Notes: a model not told the origin generated them from the letters alone. A stretch of DNA of 64,000 nucleotides from Metallyticus violacea (GCA_030762175.1 CM060837.1:5573501-5637500), one strand, 5' to 3'. Positions 45,851-56,788 are shown, numbered from the stretch's first letter. Program-made: numbers and translations.

Positions 45851-46227
45851 TATACATTTTTCCATTACCCATAACTTCTGACTATTGAGCTGTTCTACTC
45901 TCAAAAGAGTTTGGAAATATCTTATTCAATCTACCGTGCTTATCTCATTTTCTCATACTGCATCCTTGTAGATTCCCTTAATTATCACTCAAGATGTGCC
46001 CTTACAAATTTGAAATATTGCAGTACAGATATTTTCGTAGAGGTTTGACATGTTTTGAGCATTTTAATTAAAGAAGATTTCTACATTAAGAAAATTATAT
46101 AGATATATGAGGGACTGTATGCCCTTGTTGTGCCATCTGCTCAGTAACTTCAGCCTGAAGGTATGACATGTGAACTTCATTTATAATTAATGGGAAAAAG
46201 CAGAAGAAAAAACAATAAGAAATATTC
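45851..46227. other. No recognised feature
   Basis: Spacer up to the sharp border of the second duplication copy. Confidence 0.4.
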
Positions 46228-46500
46228 CTAGTTGAGTTTCTGCCTGAGCTGCTTGTAACTTTTTTCTTAGCATCTATACATATAGTGCTCCATACAACAG
46301 AAATGGAAGGATCATTGATTTATATATGGTGTTTTGATTCAATGGCCTAATTTGGTTAATGTATTTATTAGTTAACACTACTTCCTGAGCGAGAAAATGA
46401 CATGGTATCAAAATTTTAATTACTGTCCATAATTATTCTCTGGTATTTCATGACATGTTTGTCTAAAGAATTGTTGTAGAGTTTTCTTTCCTTCTCTTTG
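46228..46500 (-). mobile_element. LINE reverse-transcriptase C-terminal fragment, duplicated copy
   Basis: Same minus-strand reading as 41429-41700, including the ILLYGALYV-type word. The two differ by a few substitutions and small indels. Confidence 0.63.
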
Positions 46501-47059
46501 ATGATAAAAATGTATATTGTATTTGTTTTAGGAGATGGAATCAGAGGTGACATCATGCCAAGAGTCTAGATGGTCCTGGATGGGAGCTTTCTGACAAGAC
46601 GGAAGAATTTATATGTTAACTTGATAGGACAGAATGAGGTAACTTGTTTAACCATCTAAAATGAATGTAATCTATTTCAAACCTGACATGGAATTTGTTC
46701 AGAAGTTACATATAAAAAGAGAGGCTAATAAGTTTTTTGCTTTGTAAAGAAAAAATGTATTTACTCTACCTGCATAAGTTTGTGACATTTTTGTTCCAAT
46801 TTCTTTAACTGTGCAAGAAAAAATTTTTTGGTTAAGCTGTGGCACTCTCATAGCTTGAAAATTGCCATTCTTTGAGATATTTCTTGAGATTAGGGTAGAG
46901 AAGGGTCTGAAGGGGCTAAATTGGATGAGTAGCCTTTGTTTTAGAATTTTAAGTGAAGATTTGCCATTTCTCTGTGAAATGGGAACTCTTACAAGGATTA
47001 GCATTTTCCTGGAGAAACAATATTGGTTTTGAAAGCTTTCTTTGGCATTTGGAGACCAT

Positions 47060-47835
47060 GGCCCTGTTTCACAAAAGTATAGTCTAATACATACAAGCAC
47101 ATTAGTGCAGGTTCTTTTAACATATGGTCTTGTAACCTTCCGTTCCACGAAAGAAATGCTACACTGGTAAAGTATTAGCTATATGGAGGAACAGCTGTTT
47201 GCCATATTGCCATATCTTGAATTAGGTTATGTCCATTCTTTTGGAACTTTTAATTCACGGAGCCAATCATTGTCATTTCTGCAAAAGCGACTTGTTTTTT
47301 TCTCAGAGATGATGATAATTTAAATATATTATTATGTATTTATCTATAATCAAGCATAATAATGCACTTTGAGATGATGGTCTCCTAAAGCTACATTTAA
47401 GGCATTAATTTCAGTCGTCAACAGATGGTAGAAGAATTCAGCTTCCTAATTGCTCTGGGCTCATTTTATTAGTCCATTTGATTCTTTATATTTATTTATT
47501 TGTTTATATTGCTTGGCAAACATGTTCTCATAAGCCAAAAAACCTGGGAAAATTGTGCTAAAAGAAATTATTTTAAAAGAGAATGAAAAGAAATTATTTT
47601 CATGGAATGTAGCAAGAGCCTTAAAAATATAAATGAAAGATGAAAAGAAATTTTTTGGTGGAAATTAGCAAAAAATACAGTAACTAAGATGCAGGTCTGA
47701 AATAAGCATTTGGAACAGGAAACATCAACATCAATCATAAGCCGTACTTCATTTGCATTTAACCTAACTTTATCATTAAAAAGAAATGTTTATTTATTCT
47801 TTCTCTATACATATTTCTAGTAATCATTATCATTA
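47060..47835. mobile_element. TIR element X, copy 3 (right end lost)
   Basis: Starts GGCCCTGTTTCACAAAAGTA after the same GGAGACCAT flank as copy 2. That flank identity shows X inserted before the larger duplication. The body matches to near 47835; no right TIR follows. Confidence 0.72.
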
Positions 47836-48071
47836 CTTTAGGCATGCAAGAAATATTAAATCAGGCTACATATGAAATTTAGAGCAGATATACAAGAAAT
47901 ATTAACCTTTGATGTAATGAAGTTTTGTAGTTAAAAGTAAGATGAAATAGGAAAAACCAAAAACATATCAGTCCCTTCATTGTACTTTGGGTGCTGTAGA
48001 CATGGAGTGGTAATACATCCTATAACTTTGTATTAACGTGTTTGCACTAACTCCACTTACTTACACAACAT

Positions 48072-48110
48072 TAAGACATGTTTTGGGACAATCACTCCCA
48101 TCATCAGCTG
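48072..48110 (-). ncRNA. Hammerhead-ribozyme-like motif 5
   Basis: Minus strand: CAG, CTGATGA (48101-48107, perfect core), extra T, stem II GGGA/TCCC, then AAAACATGTC (48075-48084), so G12 is changed to A. Stem I is weakened (CAG with TTA). GTAAGTAAGT follows. Confidence 0.52.
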
Positions 48111-48332
48111 TTAACCAGCTGCTGGATTTGGTGGCTGGATCCCAAATGCTTCTGTGGCAGTTTCTGATGGTTTGAACAGGAACTTGCTGAGTTCAGCGAT
48201 GGCTGGAACCTAGAAAAATGTAATGAATTTTTATGTTCTACCCATTGATGAATTTGGCAAGTTGCTACTCAAACTATCATAGACCGCCACAGAAGCACCT
48301 TGAGATCCATCCAAAATCAAGCAGGGGATCAA

Positions 48333-48372
48333 CAGCTGATGATGGGAGCAATTGCCCCTGAAACATTTCCTA
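48333..48372 (+). ncRNA. Hammerhead-ribozyme-like motif 6
   Basis: CAG, perfect core CTGATGA (48336-48342), extra T, stem II GGG/CCT-type pairing with an inner GC and AATT loop, then GAAACATTTC (48360-48369). Stem I is CAG/CTA with one mismatch. Stem III is weakened by the G-to-T change in CATGTC. Confidence 0.52.
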
Positions 48373-48551
48373 AGTTTATGCAAGTGAGATTGGTATAAAC
48401 CTGTTTAATACATTCCTTGCAGGATGTATCCATTCCTTCTTATACAAGGGAAATATGTAAACCATTCAGTGGTTCAGTCACTAAATAGCTTCTTTTGCCT
48501 TGCTGCATTTAAATTCCTGGTTGGGGCAATTTTTCTGAAGTTTGTGAAGAT

Positions 48552-48835
48552 TTTTTTTTGATTAGTGCTTAATGCCCATTTTTACTACTGAGGCACCACA
48601 GGCACTGATGATACATGAGATGAAATGATATATTGGGAAAAGATTTTTTTTTTTTTTTAAGGAAGGAAATGTTCCAGACCTAAGTTTAGGGTATCTCCCT
48701 GGCATTTGCCAGTTATGAGGACTGAGGAAAACCTGGAAAAAACCCCAGTCAGGGAGGATGGTCCTGGTGGGATTCGAACCCCAAACCTCCTGCTCACGAG
48801 TCCGTGCCTTAATGACCTCGGCCACCTGTGGCGGT
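48552..48835 (-). mobile_element. SINE family A, copy 2, with 12-bp target duplication
   Basis: Minus-strand head GCCACAGGTGGCCGAGGTCA with B box GGTTCGAATCC, then the same body and tail as at 3870. Exact direct repeats GTTTGTGAAGAT at 48540-48551 and 48836-48847 define the insertion. A T tract (48646-48659) marks an internal A-rich stretch. Confidence 0.9.
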
Positions 48836-48847
48836 GTTTGTGAAGAT

Positions 48848-49984
48848 GAATACCAGACCTTGAGATGCTATTTTATTGTCCTAAAAGTGTTAGTGGCAAT
48901 TGTATGGGAAATTAGCTTTAAAACAAAGAAAGAAAACAAAAACCTTGCATATCTACAGAAACCAGTAGTGAAAACGTACAGTTACTCATGTTACATTCAA
49001 ATATGTTTGTAGGCAACTACATGGATAAACCTTCTTTGGAGTATCATCGATGTGTGGATGAGAGGAGAGAGCAGTCTCAGTGCTGAGGGCCACCAAGGAT
49101 TCATGAGAAGGAAAGAAGCACTTCTGCCTTCAGGTAAAGAACTGACTTCTGCTGATCATCAGCAATTAGGTTTAGTACCTGCAGACAGATAGGTAGAGCA
49201 GCAAGGTCGTAGCTACCGTCCTTGGACTGGTTAACGGCTCACCTCTGGTGTTGGCCCTCTGCTGCTCGTGTCTTTTGGCGCCTACAGTCTGCCTCTTTCT
49301 TATTTCTTCTTCCTTCCTCTTTTCTGTCTTAGGTTAAGGATTAGGTAATTGTTTTTAAGCTTCAGCTTTAAAAAGGTTCGTTGCATTAGGAGCAAATTGG
49401 GCCCATTAGGAATGCCTGAACCTAACTTGTTGTTATATCTTTACCATTAGTGTACATTTTTATTTGACTTGGTGTAACCTTAAGATAGGGACAAGTTAAT
49501 ATCACCAATAGACTTATTAACAAAGATGGTTAAGATGACGTGACATGACATGAAGTAGAATGAAGAGTGTGAAGACCTCTTCCTCTCCTTCCCCTGTTTC
49601 TACTCCTGCCCCTTCTTTTCATTACAAATATTCTATACACTTGCCCATAAAGAATAAAGACTAAAGCAGTCCAGATAATTTACAGGTCAATTAGTGTTGT
49701 TATATCCCTTAAAAAATTAATATTGAAATGCGTTAATCATCTTATCGCATACACAAACAGTTTGCTCAGGAACCCAGTATTCCATAACTCTTCAGCTTCA
49801 TCATACAGCACTTATGGATTCAATGTACATGTACATGAATACAGTCAATCTAGTTCGGGTTAATATTATGTGCCTTCAGCCAGGTTTGGCACTAAATTCT
49901 CAGACATCATGTTTGAGCTAATAGCATTATATATAGAATGGTGATTTCAGCATAAATTTTGATCGGAATCAACACAGTAAAACG
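48848..49984. other. No recognised feature
   Basis: Includes a somewhat GC-richer stretch at 49190-49300 (GTAGCTACCGTCCTTGGACT) and a CTTCCTC-rich tract near 49580-49610. No family recognised. Confidence 0.4.
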
Positions 49985-51795
49985 TATGTAATTATTTTAT
50001 ATAAAACCTATTTTTAAACCAGTTAAAATCTCTTTCCCATGGGAAGGGTTAAAATTCTAAAATGGTTAAAATGTTCTACATTAGATTAGAATATGTTAAA
50101 TAAATGTCAAAAAGCAATAAATGAAAGCTTAGAAAGGAGCACACTAATTTCAAAAATGGATCGATACAAAATAAAAATACATAATCCTTCCTTAGCTAAA
50201 ATTTTTGGCTTACCCAAGATACATACAGCAGAAAGTAACATGAGACCTATAATTAATAACATTAATACTCCATGCTACAATTAGCAAATTAGTTAACTTC
50301 ACAGTTCAATACATTTCCTAGATTTGAAAGCCTAAATTTGAAAAATTCAATGCATCTCATTAAGAGAATTAAATATTATCAGTTATCTCCTAATGACACT
50401 TTAGTTTCTTTTGATGTCAAAGATCTGTTCCCTAGTATACTGCAAAACAAAGTCTTAATCTTTTGAAAAAGTGAGTAATATCTTCCAATCTAACAGAGAA
50501 ACATATCAATGAATACATTAATCGTACAGAACTATATTTGAACCAAGCTTATTTCACTTATGAAGGAGAATTTTACTAGCAAAAATCAGAATTAGCTTTT
50601 TTACCCAATCTATTCATGAGTGCATTTGAAACACACATTACAAGATTGTTTCTGTATCTTTTTAAAGTCTGGTATAGATATGTGGATGACATATTTGCTA
50701 TTGTTGAAAAAAGACACGTAGAAGATGCACTTAAACTGCTGAATCTACAAGAATGTAAAATAAAATTTACAATAGAAATGGTAATGTATAATGTTTTATC
50801 ATTTTTGGATTTAAAGATAATCAAAAATAAAGACAGACTATAATTTGGCATCCACAGAAAGGATACATATACGAATAATTATATTAAGGCCAATGGTTTC
50901 AACCCAAGAACACATAAAGAAGCAGCCTTTAACAGTATGATATACAGATTAATTAATGTGACTGAATAACATTGATTATAAGAAGGAATATCAATACATA
51001 AAAGACACAGCCATTTCTAATGGTTTAAAAAACAGACGATAGATCAAAAAATCATAAGGTTTCAGAAACAAAAGAAAACTAAACAAATTACTACATTAAG
51101 TGCTTTATCCAAACTTAAAATTTACAAAAAAGTTCACTTACCATCCAAAATTGATTATAATAAATTTCAAAAAAATGTTTAATCAGTGCAATATGATACT
51201 GACTCCTCAGAATAGATTTAGTATTGGGAAATTGTTGAAACTAAACAAAGTAGATGACAGATCCAAAGAAGAAAAGTCAGGGATATATCAGATAAATTGT
51301 AAGGACTGTGATAAGAAAAACATAGGAAAAACTAAGAGAAACATTGGAACCAGAATGAAGGAACACAGAAATATTAGATATAAACAAATAGAAAAATCAG
51401 CTGTAGCAGCACATTTTCGGAATGAGCACCATGAAATTGACAAAAATATTAATTTATTGAGAACTGTTTAATTCCCAGAGAACTAAGCATATGGGAAAAC
51501 ATTTTTATTAAGGAAAATGAACTTTGAAATTCTGGAAGCGGATACTGTACAAGTTCTTACATAGACCACCAGAGCCCCTTACAAACACCTGCATCTCTAA
51601 CTCCAGCATGACACATTAGTTCATCAGTTGACAATGTGACTGATAGGTCAGGAAACATGTCCTGAATTTTGACAGATTAAAGAGTGAAACGCTTAAGAGT
51701 GTTGAAGATTTTAGCCATTTTAGAATTTTAACCCTTCCCGCGGAAATGAGATTTTAACTGGTTTAAAAATAGGTTTTATGTAAAACAATGGTAAT
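49985..51795 (+). mobile_element. PLE copy D with inverted flanks; best-preserved motifs in the window
   Basis: Plus-strand order: LAKIFGLPKIHTAESNMRPI with TPCYN (50190-50284); LVSFDVKDLFPSI (50395-50439, motif A, aspartate kept); LPNLFMSAFE near 50595-50630 (motif B region, glycines lost); YVDD intact at 50679-50690 within WYRYVDDIFAIVE; then LSFLDLKI (50800-50823). The GIY-YIG domain lies at 51277-51450: SGIYQINCKDCDK, then NIGKTKRNIGTRMKEH, where the tyrosine of YIG is replaced by Asn, and AVAAHFRNEHHEID. The coding region has stops and frame changes. Flanks 49992-50078 and 51697-51793 are inverted copies (ATAAAACCTATTTTTAAACC and GGGAAGGGTTAAAATTCTAA). Hammerhead-like motif 7 lies between the ORF and the right flank. 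Confidence 0.85.
51624..51665 (+). ncRNA. Hammerhead-ribozyme-like motif 7
   Basis: Stem I TCAG/CTGA with 4 bp, core TTGACAA (51628-51634; three changes from CTGATGA), extra T, stem II TGAC/GTCA, then a perfect GAAACATGTC (51652-51661). It lies about 150 bp after the PLE copy D GIY-YIG region and before the right inverted flank, which places the motif in the element's 3' region. Confidence 0.5.
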
Positions 51796-53273
51796 TTCAG
51801 TTTATAGTTAACACTGCAATATGTGAATAACATCTCAAAAACCATCACATCTACAGACCAAATGGTGCAAAGCAACACATTCAGAAATACTTATGGATGC
51901 ACTGCATGTAATAGAGTACTGGGTCAGCAAATAGTGCATAAAGGTTAAAGCCTGCAAGTGTCATTCTAGCATAATTAAGAAACCTATTAAACACAGCCAC
52001 CTAACCCATTCACTCGAACCTCCTGAGCTCTTTGGCATTAAAATTTCCTGTACCCACTGCTGACATATTTAGGTCAAAGCCTGACATTTTGTATATGCCC
52101 AATTGGGCAAGGCTAAGTCTTCAATATCTCTTTTAAGCGGAACATGGGTCTCATTCTATATAAAATGCTAACATATGTTGCTTATTAATGGATATCATTG
52201 TATGATTAGTTGAACTACACTCTTAAAGCTTCACTTACTTTTTATAAATGTATTTTATAACTAATCATACAATGATATCCATTAATATGATTGGCTTCAC
52301 TGTGTTTAAGTTCCAATTTTACAGTTAAATATGTTGCTTAGTTTATAGTTGTGCAGTACTTAATTCACATTAAGAGCATGCAAAATAAATGCTGTAAATA
52401 ATTGCCAAAGTTTGTAAACTATCACCAAACAAGCAACAGCATAAACTTAACATTCACATACTGGAATAATTCATCAAGAATTTGACCTGTATCATAAAGT
52501 TGACTCCAACTAAAACCCATTGTTACAAACCTTAGATGCACACGAGACCACTATCAATTATCTTTACCTCTGTACTCTGACAACATAAAACAAGAACGAC
52601 AACTATATCTAGATGGACTGGTTGACAATGACTACTTTAATTACAACTATATCTACACATTCTCCTGCTAAATTAACGTGTATCTATTGCAGACATTCTT
52701 CACTGGATCCTTAAAGCTGGCACAGGGGTATGGCCAGTACTTTGCCTCAGGGAACGGAGCTCACTAATGGCTCACACTTGGTGGAGTGAAGGTATAGTGC
52801 AACAACTAATTCACCACTTAAATACCTTTCAACAACATATAAATTAACTCATAATACTAACTCCAGTAGTAGGACTCTTTTAACATCATTAACAAACTGA
52901 ATACTATAAAATTTAATGGATATGTTTTTAATAGTTCTCAAGAGAAAAAAAAAACATAGTTGAAAAAATATATGACAGAAATAGCATTTACTAGCATATG
53001 CAAATAAAGAACAATATACAGCATTGAAATAATGACACTATAAATTAACAAAAGTATTGCTATTATAACGAAATTAGGAGAGTGATCACTTTACCCCCCC
53101 CCAAATTTTTTTTTTTTAAATTTATATTTTCCTCCTAATGAATAAACCATATAGTCAAATTAAGGTAGTTTTCCACAATTTTGTCAGTTACATTATGATT
53201 TATAGTAAAATGTTTAACGGTTAATCATTAAAGCAAATGGGATTAATGGAGATTCTCTTCCTGCTCCTCCTCC
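51796..53273. other. No gene recognised; contains one perfect hairpin
   Basis: AT-rich. The only structure seen is the 28-bp inverted repeat at 52184-52286, listed separately. A C tract with following T tract lies at 53094-53117. Confidence 0.45.
52184..52286. repeat. Perfect 28-bp inverted repeat (foldback)
   Basis: ATTAATGGATATCATTGTAT... at 52184-52211 is repeated exactly in inverse at 52259-52286 around a 47-bp loop. The loop, read on the minus strand, contains AAAGTAAGTGAAGC and AAGAGTGTAG. These resemble the sequence just downstream of the hammerhead-like motifs and the PLE copy D end. Inferred to be a PLE-flank-derived foldback lacking the ribozyme core. Confidence 0.8.

Positions 53274-53338
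<65 letters not shown>
53274..53338. repeat. (ATC)n / (GAT)n microsatellite
   Basis: About 21 units. It produces a spurious poly-aspartate frame on the minus strand. Confidence 0.97.
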
Positions 53339-54680
53339 TTTGCATAGTTCCTGTTTAATATCTTCAACTATTCCAGATACTCTCATACTTTGGGTGGTAA
53401 TGATATTTGTGTTGACTTTCACAAAATCATCAAATACAGCTTGACCTTCCAATTGCTCCCAATTTTCATATATAGGAATGTTGCTATCATCTTCATCAGC
53501 ACTGCGATTGCAAAATCCTCCTTTTAAAAACAGTGGCTGATTGTTGACTACAATGTCTTATTTCGTGATGCTGTCATGTAATGTATAGCCTATTACAGAA
53601 TGATTAAAAAGCTGTAACAAGAGAAAAATAAATTGTTTCATCCTTATTTTCATTTTCCACGCAGTGTGGCATGGAATTATGACCACTATCTTTATCAACT
53701 TTCTGATTATTTTAAAATATGTTCTTAATTTGGCTTTTTGTATATTTTGTATAATTGTGTATATTGTTCTCTGTTTTTTTGGTAGGTTTGTTTTGCCTGG
53801 TAGAGTGGAAGAGAAAACCCAATGGTCTTAACTGTTGCCAGGGTAGATAAATAAATAAACAAAAAATGTGTATCCAAATTATGTTAACATTGAAAGAATA
53901 GGAGTTTGCCGGGATCTTTAAAAAAATTGTACAAACATACAAATGGAAAACATAAAAAATAAATTTTATGTACTAACTTGGAACATTTAATAGACGTAGT
54001 TACAGCATTAATCCTCAGTCAGCACTCAGGTTGCATCATGGGTGCTACCAGGGAAACAACATGAATGCATTCCTATGAATCATATGCCTGCTATTACAGT
54101 AATTTTATTAATTGGGTGGTGCAAATAGAATCTATTATCATATTCTCTTGGTTAAAAGATGCTTTCTTCACCCCCATTTTTAGAAATAAAACTGAGAGTG
54201 CATGTTTTATGGGAAGAAAAAAATTAGAGAAAGAAATCATTTTTATATCACTGTACAGCATATATTGTGAGATGGTTTCAAATTTCAACATTTGAGTAAT
54301 ACTGAGATAATCAATAGTACAGCAACTTGTAAGTCTCCAAAGAGTATGTAATAAACAATAACATCAGTACATATACAGAGACAAGAACTCCTTAGTCACC
54401 AATAATACAAAGGATGCAAACACGAAAAGAAGCAAAAATGTAATACACTCTATCATAAAGTTAAACAGAGTCTAATTAGAAGTTATTACTAATAATACAT
54501 ACATAGAGAATTCATTAAAAGTATATTCACCTATGTATGGTGCAGAATGTCACCAAATTTTGAAGTACATTGGATTTCTCTTGTTGAAGCCATTAATAAA
54601 GTTTTTAGCAGTGGGAAGCTTTATGGATTGTCACTGGATACAGTAATTTTTGGGTTGTGGGCTGTGATCTATTGGGCTCC
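53339..54680. other. No recognised feature
   Basis: AT-rich, with frames under 80 codons and no motif. Confidence 0.45.
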
Positions 54681-54687
54681 TTCTTTC

Positions 54688-54724
54688 CATACATTTTGTC
54701 TACATCTAAGGTAGACATCATCAG
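54688..54724 (-). ncRNA. Hammerhead-ribozyme-like motif 8 (degenerate)
   Basis: Minus strand: perfect core CTGATGA (54718-54724), extra T, perfect 6-bp stem II GTCTAC/GTAGAC with a 7-nt loop, then AAAATGTATG (54688-54697). G12 is changed and a G occupies the cleavage position, so it should be inactive. Stem I is not evident. Confidence 0.42.
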
Positions 54725-55010
54725 TGGCAGTAGAAAGATTGTAGTGTTCTAATGGAGATCTTGATGCTGTACCCAGTGAGGATACCGGCCATAAAAGTCT
54801 AAAAACTTTGTCATTTGTGTTTTGTTATTGACCCCAGCAGAAAAATAAGTCTACTAAGCAGTTTGAAACTATAAAAACTTATTTACAGAACCACAGACCA
54901 AATTGTAGTATATTTCCTGTTTTTTATATTTGTAAATTTGTTCTGCAATAAGATGCTCTAGCTGTACATCTTGTGAGAAGAAAACTTGTTATTCTTCACT
55001 TACTAGTTTA

Positions 55011-55099
55011 TATGTAGAACATGTTTTGTAGTCCATTGTCTGCATTCCCAGCTAATTGTCGAGGATGCAGACGATGATGTTCAAAACATGTTGTAAATA
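55011..55099. repeat. Palindrome related to the PLE ribozyme flanks
   Basis: Arms 55011-55048 and 55063-55099 are inverted copies at roughly 80 percent identity (GTAGAACATGTTTTGTAG and its counterpart; TGCATTCC / GGATGCAG). Both arms carry AAAACATGTT in the outward direction, and the left one is followed outward by GTAAGTGAAG. This is the ribozyme 3' half without an intact core. An 8-10 nt word at each side is too short to prove insertion. Confidence 0.6.
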
Positions 55100-55714
55100 T
55101 ACAAAAATAACTTGAACCACAGGAGCATGTCATTTAATTTAAATATATGGTTTGTTTGCTTGTACAAGTTGCAATTCACACTTCAAGTTAATAGTTTTTA
55201 AAGATGTAATATGTTTTGGGAGGCCTGTAATAAGTCTGTTCTGTTTTGTATATAGTACAATGAAGCTGTTGGAATGTTGGAATGGTGTAGCAGTAGAAGA
55301 GGAACACCAGCATGGACTTGGACAGTTTGGGTGCACCATGATGGACAGTACATAAAAAGGGAGCTACAGCATCAGGCTGTGATTGTGGATTGTTGAAGAG
55401 TTATGTGAGTGATGATGCCAGGTGGTGGGTTTCTGTATGTGTAGCATTTGGAGCAGAGACAGAACTGTAGGAAGAGATATAAAAATAAGGTATTGCACTT
55501 TTATATGTGCAATATCCCTCCTGGATTTTGCTTGCTTTTTCCAAAAAAATTCTGGTACATTTAAAAAGGGAGTACAATGTTCCGGATTTATGCATAAATT
55601 CAAAAGTTGATATATATTGGTATGCATAGAATGCTTTGAAATGAGTAAATGAAATGATTGAATATGCAGGTTTGACAGATAAATTATTGAGAGAACAGGC
55701 TTTCACAGTCAGAG
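55100..55714. other. No recognised feature
   Basis: No motif-bearing frame. Frames on both strands between 55139 and 55627 overlap and look like chance. Confidence 0.4.
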
Positions 55715-56438
55715 TCAAAGGTGTAACTGTGATATTCTTTGGGGCTGTTTTGCCTTGGTGTGCTGGAGATGAAAATTCCAGACATTTTGTTTGCAACTAC
55801 CAGACATCTTTGGTGGTGTGGTCTGAAGCATTGACTGTCAGAGTCGCTTTATTTATTCTGCCAGCTCTCCCTGCCAATTGGTTTGGATTGGGCAGTGGCC
55901 TGTTAGCTGGTGGGAGAAGCCTGGCCTCTCCTGTGCTGCTCTCTTGTGATAGGCTTGTTATGTTTACATGTGTTGTATGTAGTACTTTGTTGTCGATTGC
56001 TGGAAACCAGTTAGTTTTTGAGCTTGTCTTTCCTGTTGACATTGTTGGGGACTTTGAGGATTTTGATTGTTTCTAGCTGTGGTCTTGCATGGTAATGTGT
56101 TATAGATGAAAGAATGCTGGTTTCCTGAAACTTGATGATGTGTTTCCCCTCAGCCTGAATGGCAGTTCTGCTTCTGCTGACTTATCTATTTAACCTATAT
56201 GACAGTTGCTTTTGTGTTCTTTGATTCTGGTGATAATGCTGCGTTGTGTCTACCGTATTCCCTGATCCTGGGATTTGGTCTAAATCAGCTTGACTCTTCA
56301 GGGGCGGTGTTACCAGAGAGGAGAACCTTTCCACGCCATCGAAAATTGTCTGCCATAGCTGTAGACGAAATATCTGCAATCTTTGTCTGCAGCAGACCAC
56401 AGCAAAACTTTCTGGAAGAATATCACAGTTACACCTAG
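55715..56438. mobile_element. Inverted-repeat element of about 0.72 kb, family unknown
   Basis: Left end 55717-55803 begins GGTGTAACTGTGATATTCTT; the right end, read on the minus strand from 56438, begins AGGTGTAACTGTGATATTCT. The arms remain similar for about 85 bp (GACATTTTGT / GATATTTCGT, AGAC words). The interior is GC-richer than the surroundings and has a 140-codon plus frame (55654-56076) without a known motif. It could be a non-autonomous DNA element or an inverted retroelement flank. Confidence 0.6.
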
Positions 56439-56586
56439 GTAAATTGGTGTTGGGAGGAAGCTGAAGAACTTGTTGGTCGTATAATACAAAATTTGATTAT
56501 TTATGTACACCCTCAAGGCTATAATGGAGAGAGAGATATCATTTGGGAAAGATGTGCTAGAGCTTTGATGCTGATATGGAGATGAT

Positions 56587-56788
56587 TTTTGATTTAATTT
56601 ATTTATGGATGCTCTTTAACAGATCAGGTCATCAGTGTTCCATTCAATTCAGGGCGTAAAATGGCCAACAAATTTTGCTCAGAGACCTCTTCTTTCAGGC
56701 TTGAGGTTCGTTATCATGCCATAAATGGATCCATGGCTTTACTTTCCTTGAGAAGGAAGCCATACTTAAGATTTTTATGCCTGAAAAC
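56587..56788 (-). mobile_element. SINE family B, copy 4, 5'-truncated, with 11-bp target duplication
   Basis: The minus-strand body and tail match the other family B copies (GCCTGAAAGAAGAGGTCTCT, TGACCTGATCTGTTAAAGAG) but lack the tRNA head. ATGGAGATGAT flanks it exactly at 56576-56586 and 56789-56799. Truncation at the 5' end with an intact duplication is the signature of target-primed reverse transcription that stopped early. Confidence 0.9.

Larger units (their letters stand above)
46228..47835. repeat. Direct duplication, copy 2
   Basis: Second copy of the 41429-42970 unit. It contains the LINE fragment (46228-46500, minus), the same unassigned middle, and element X copy 3 (47060 to about 47835), in the same orientation 4.8 kb away. 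Matching ends near TTTCTCTATACATATTTCTA; the X right end is missing. Confidence 0.85.
48045..48400. mobile_element. Inverted PLE flank pair with two outward hammerhead-like motifs
   Basis: Left part (48045-48210, minus) and right part (48260-48400, plus) are inverted relatives. Read outward, both have a GATCCA word, an AACAGCTGATGATGGGAG block, an ACAT-TC block, then TTA-GCAAGTGAGA-like or GTAAGTAAGTGG sequence. No coding remnant lies between them. The layout equals that of 25015-25685 without the endonuclease, suggesting a PLE flank that inserted as an inverted pair. Confidence 0.65.

Noticed and set aside
46699..47148. 149-codon frame repeated at 42042-42353 as a conserved gene
   Set aside because: The repetition comes from the direct duplication, and the frame runs across the junction of element X and its flank, so it is not a protein unit.
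53243..53452. Acidic protein with a poly-aspartate run
   Set aside because: Entirely produced by the (ATC)n microsatellite.
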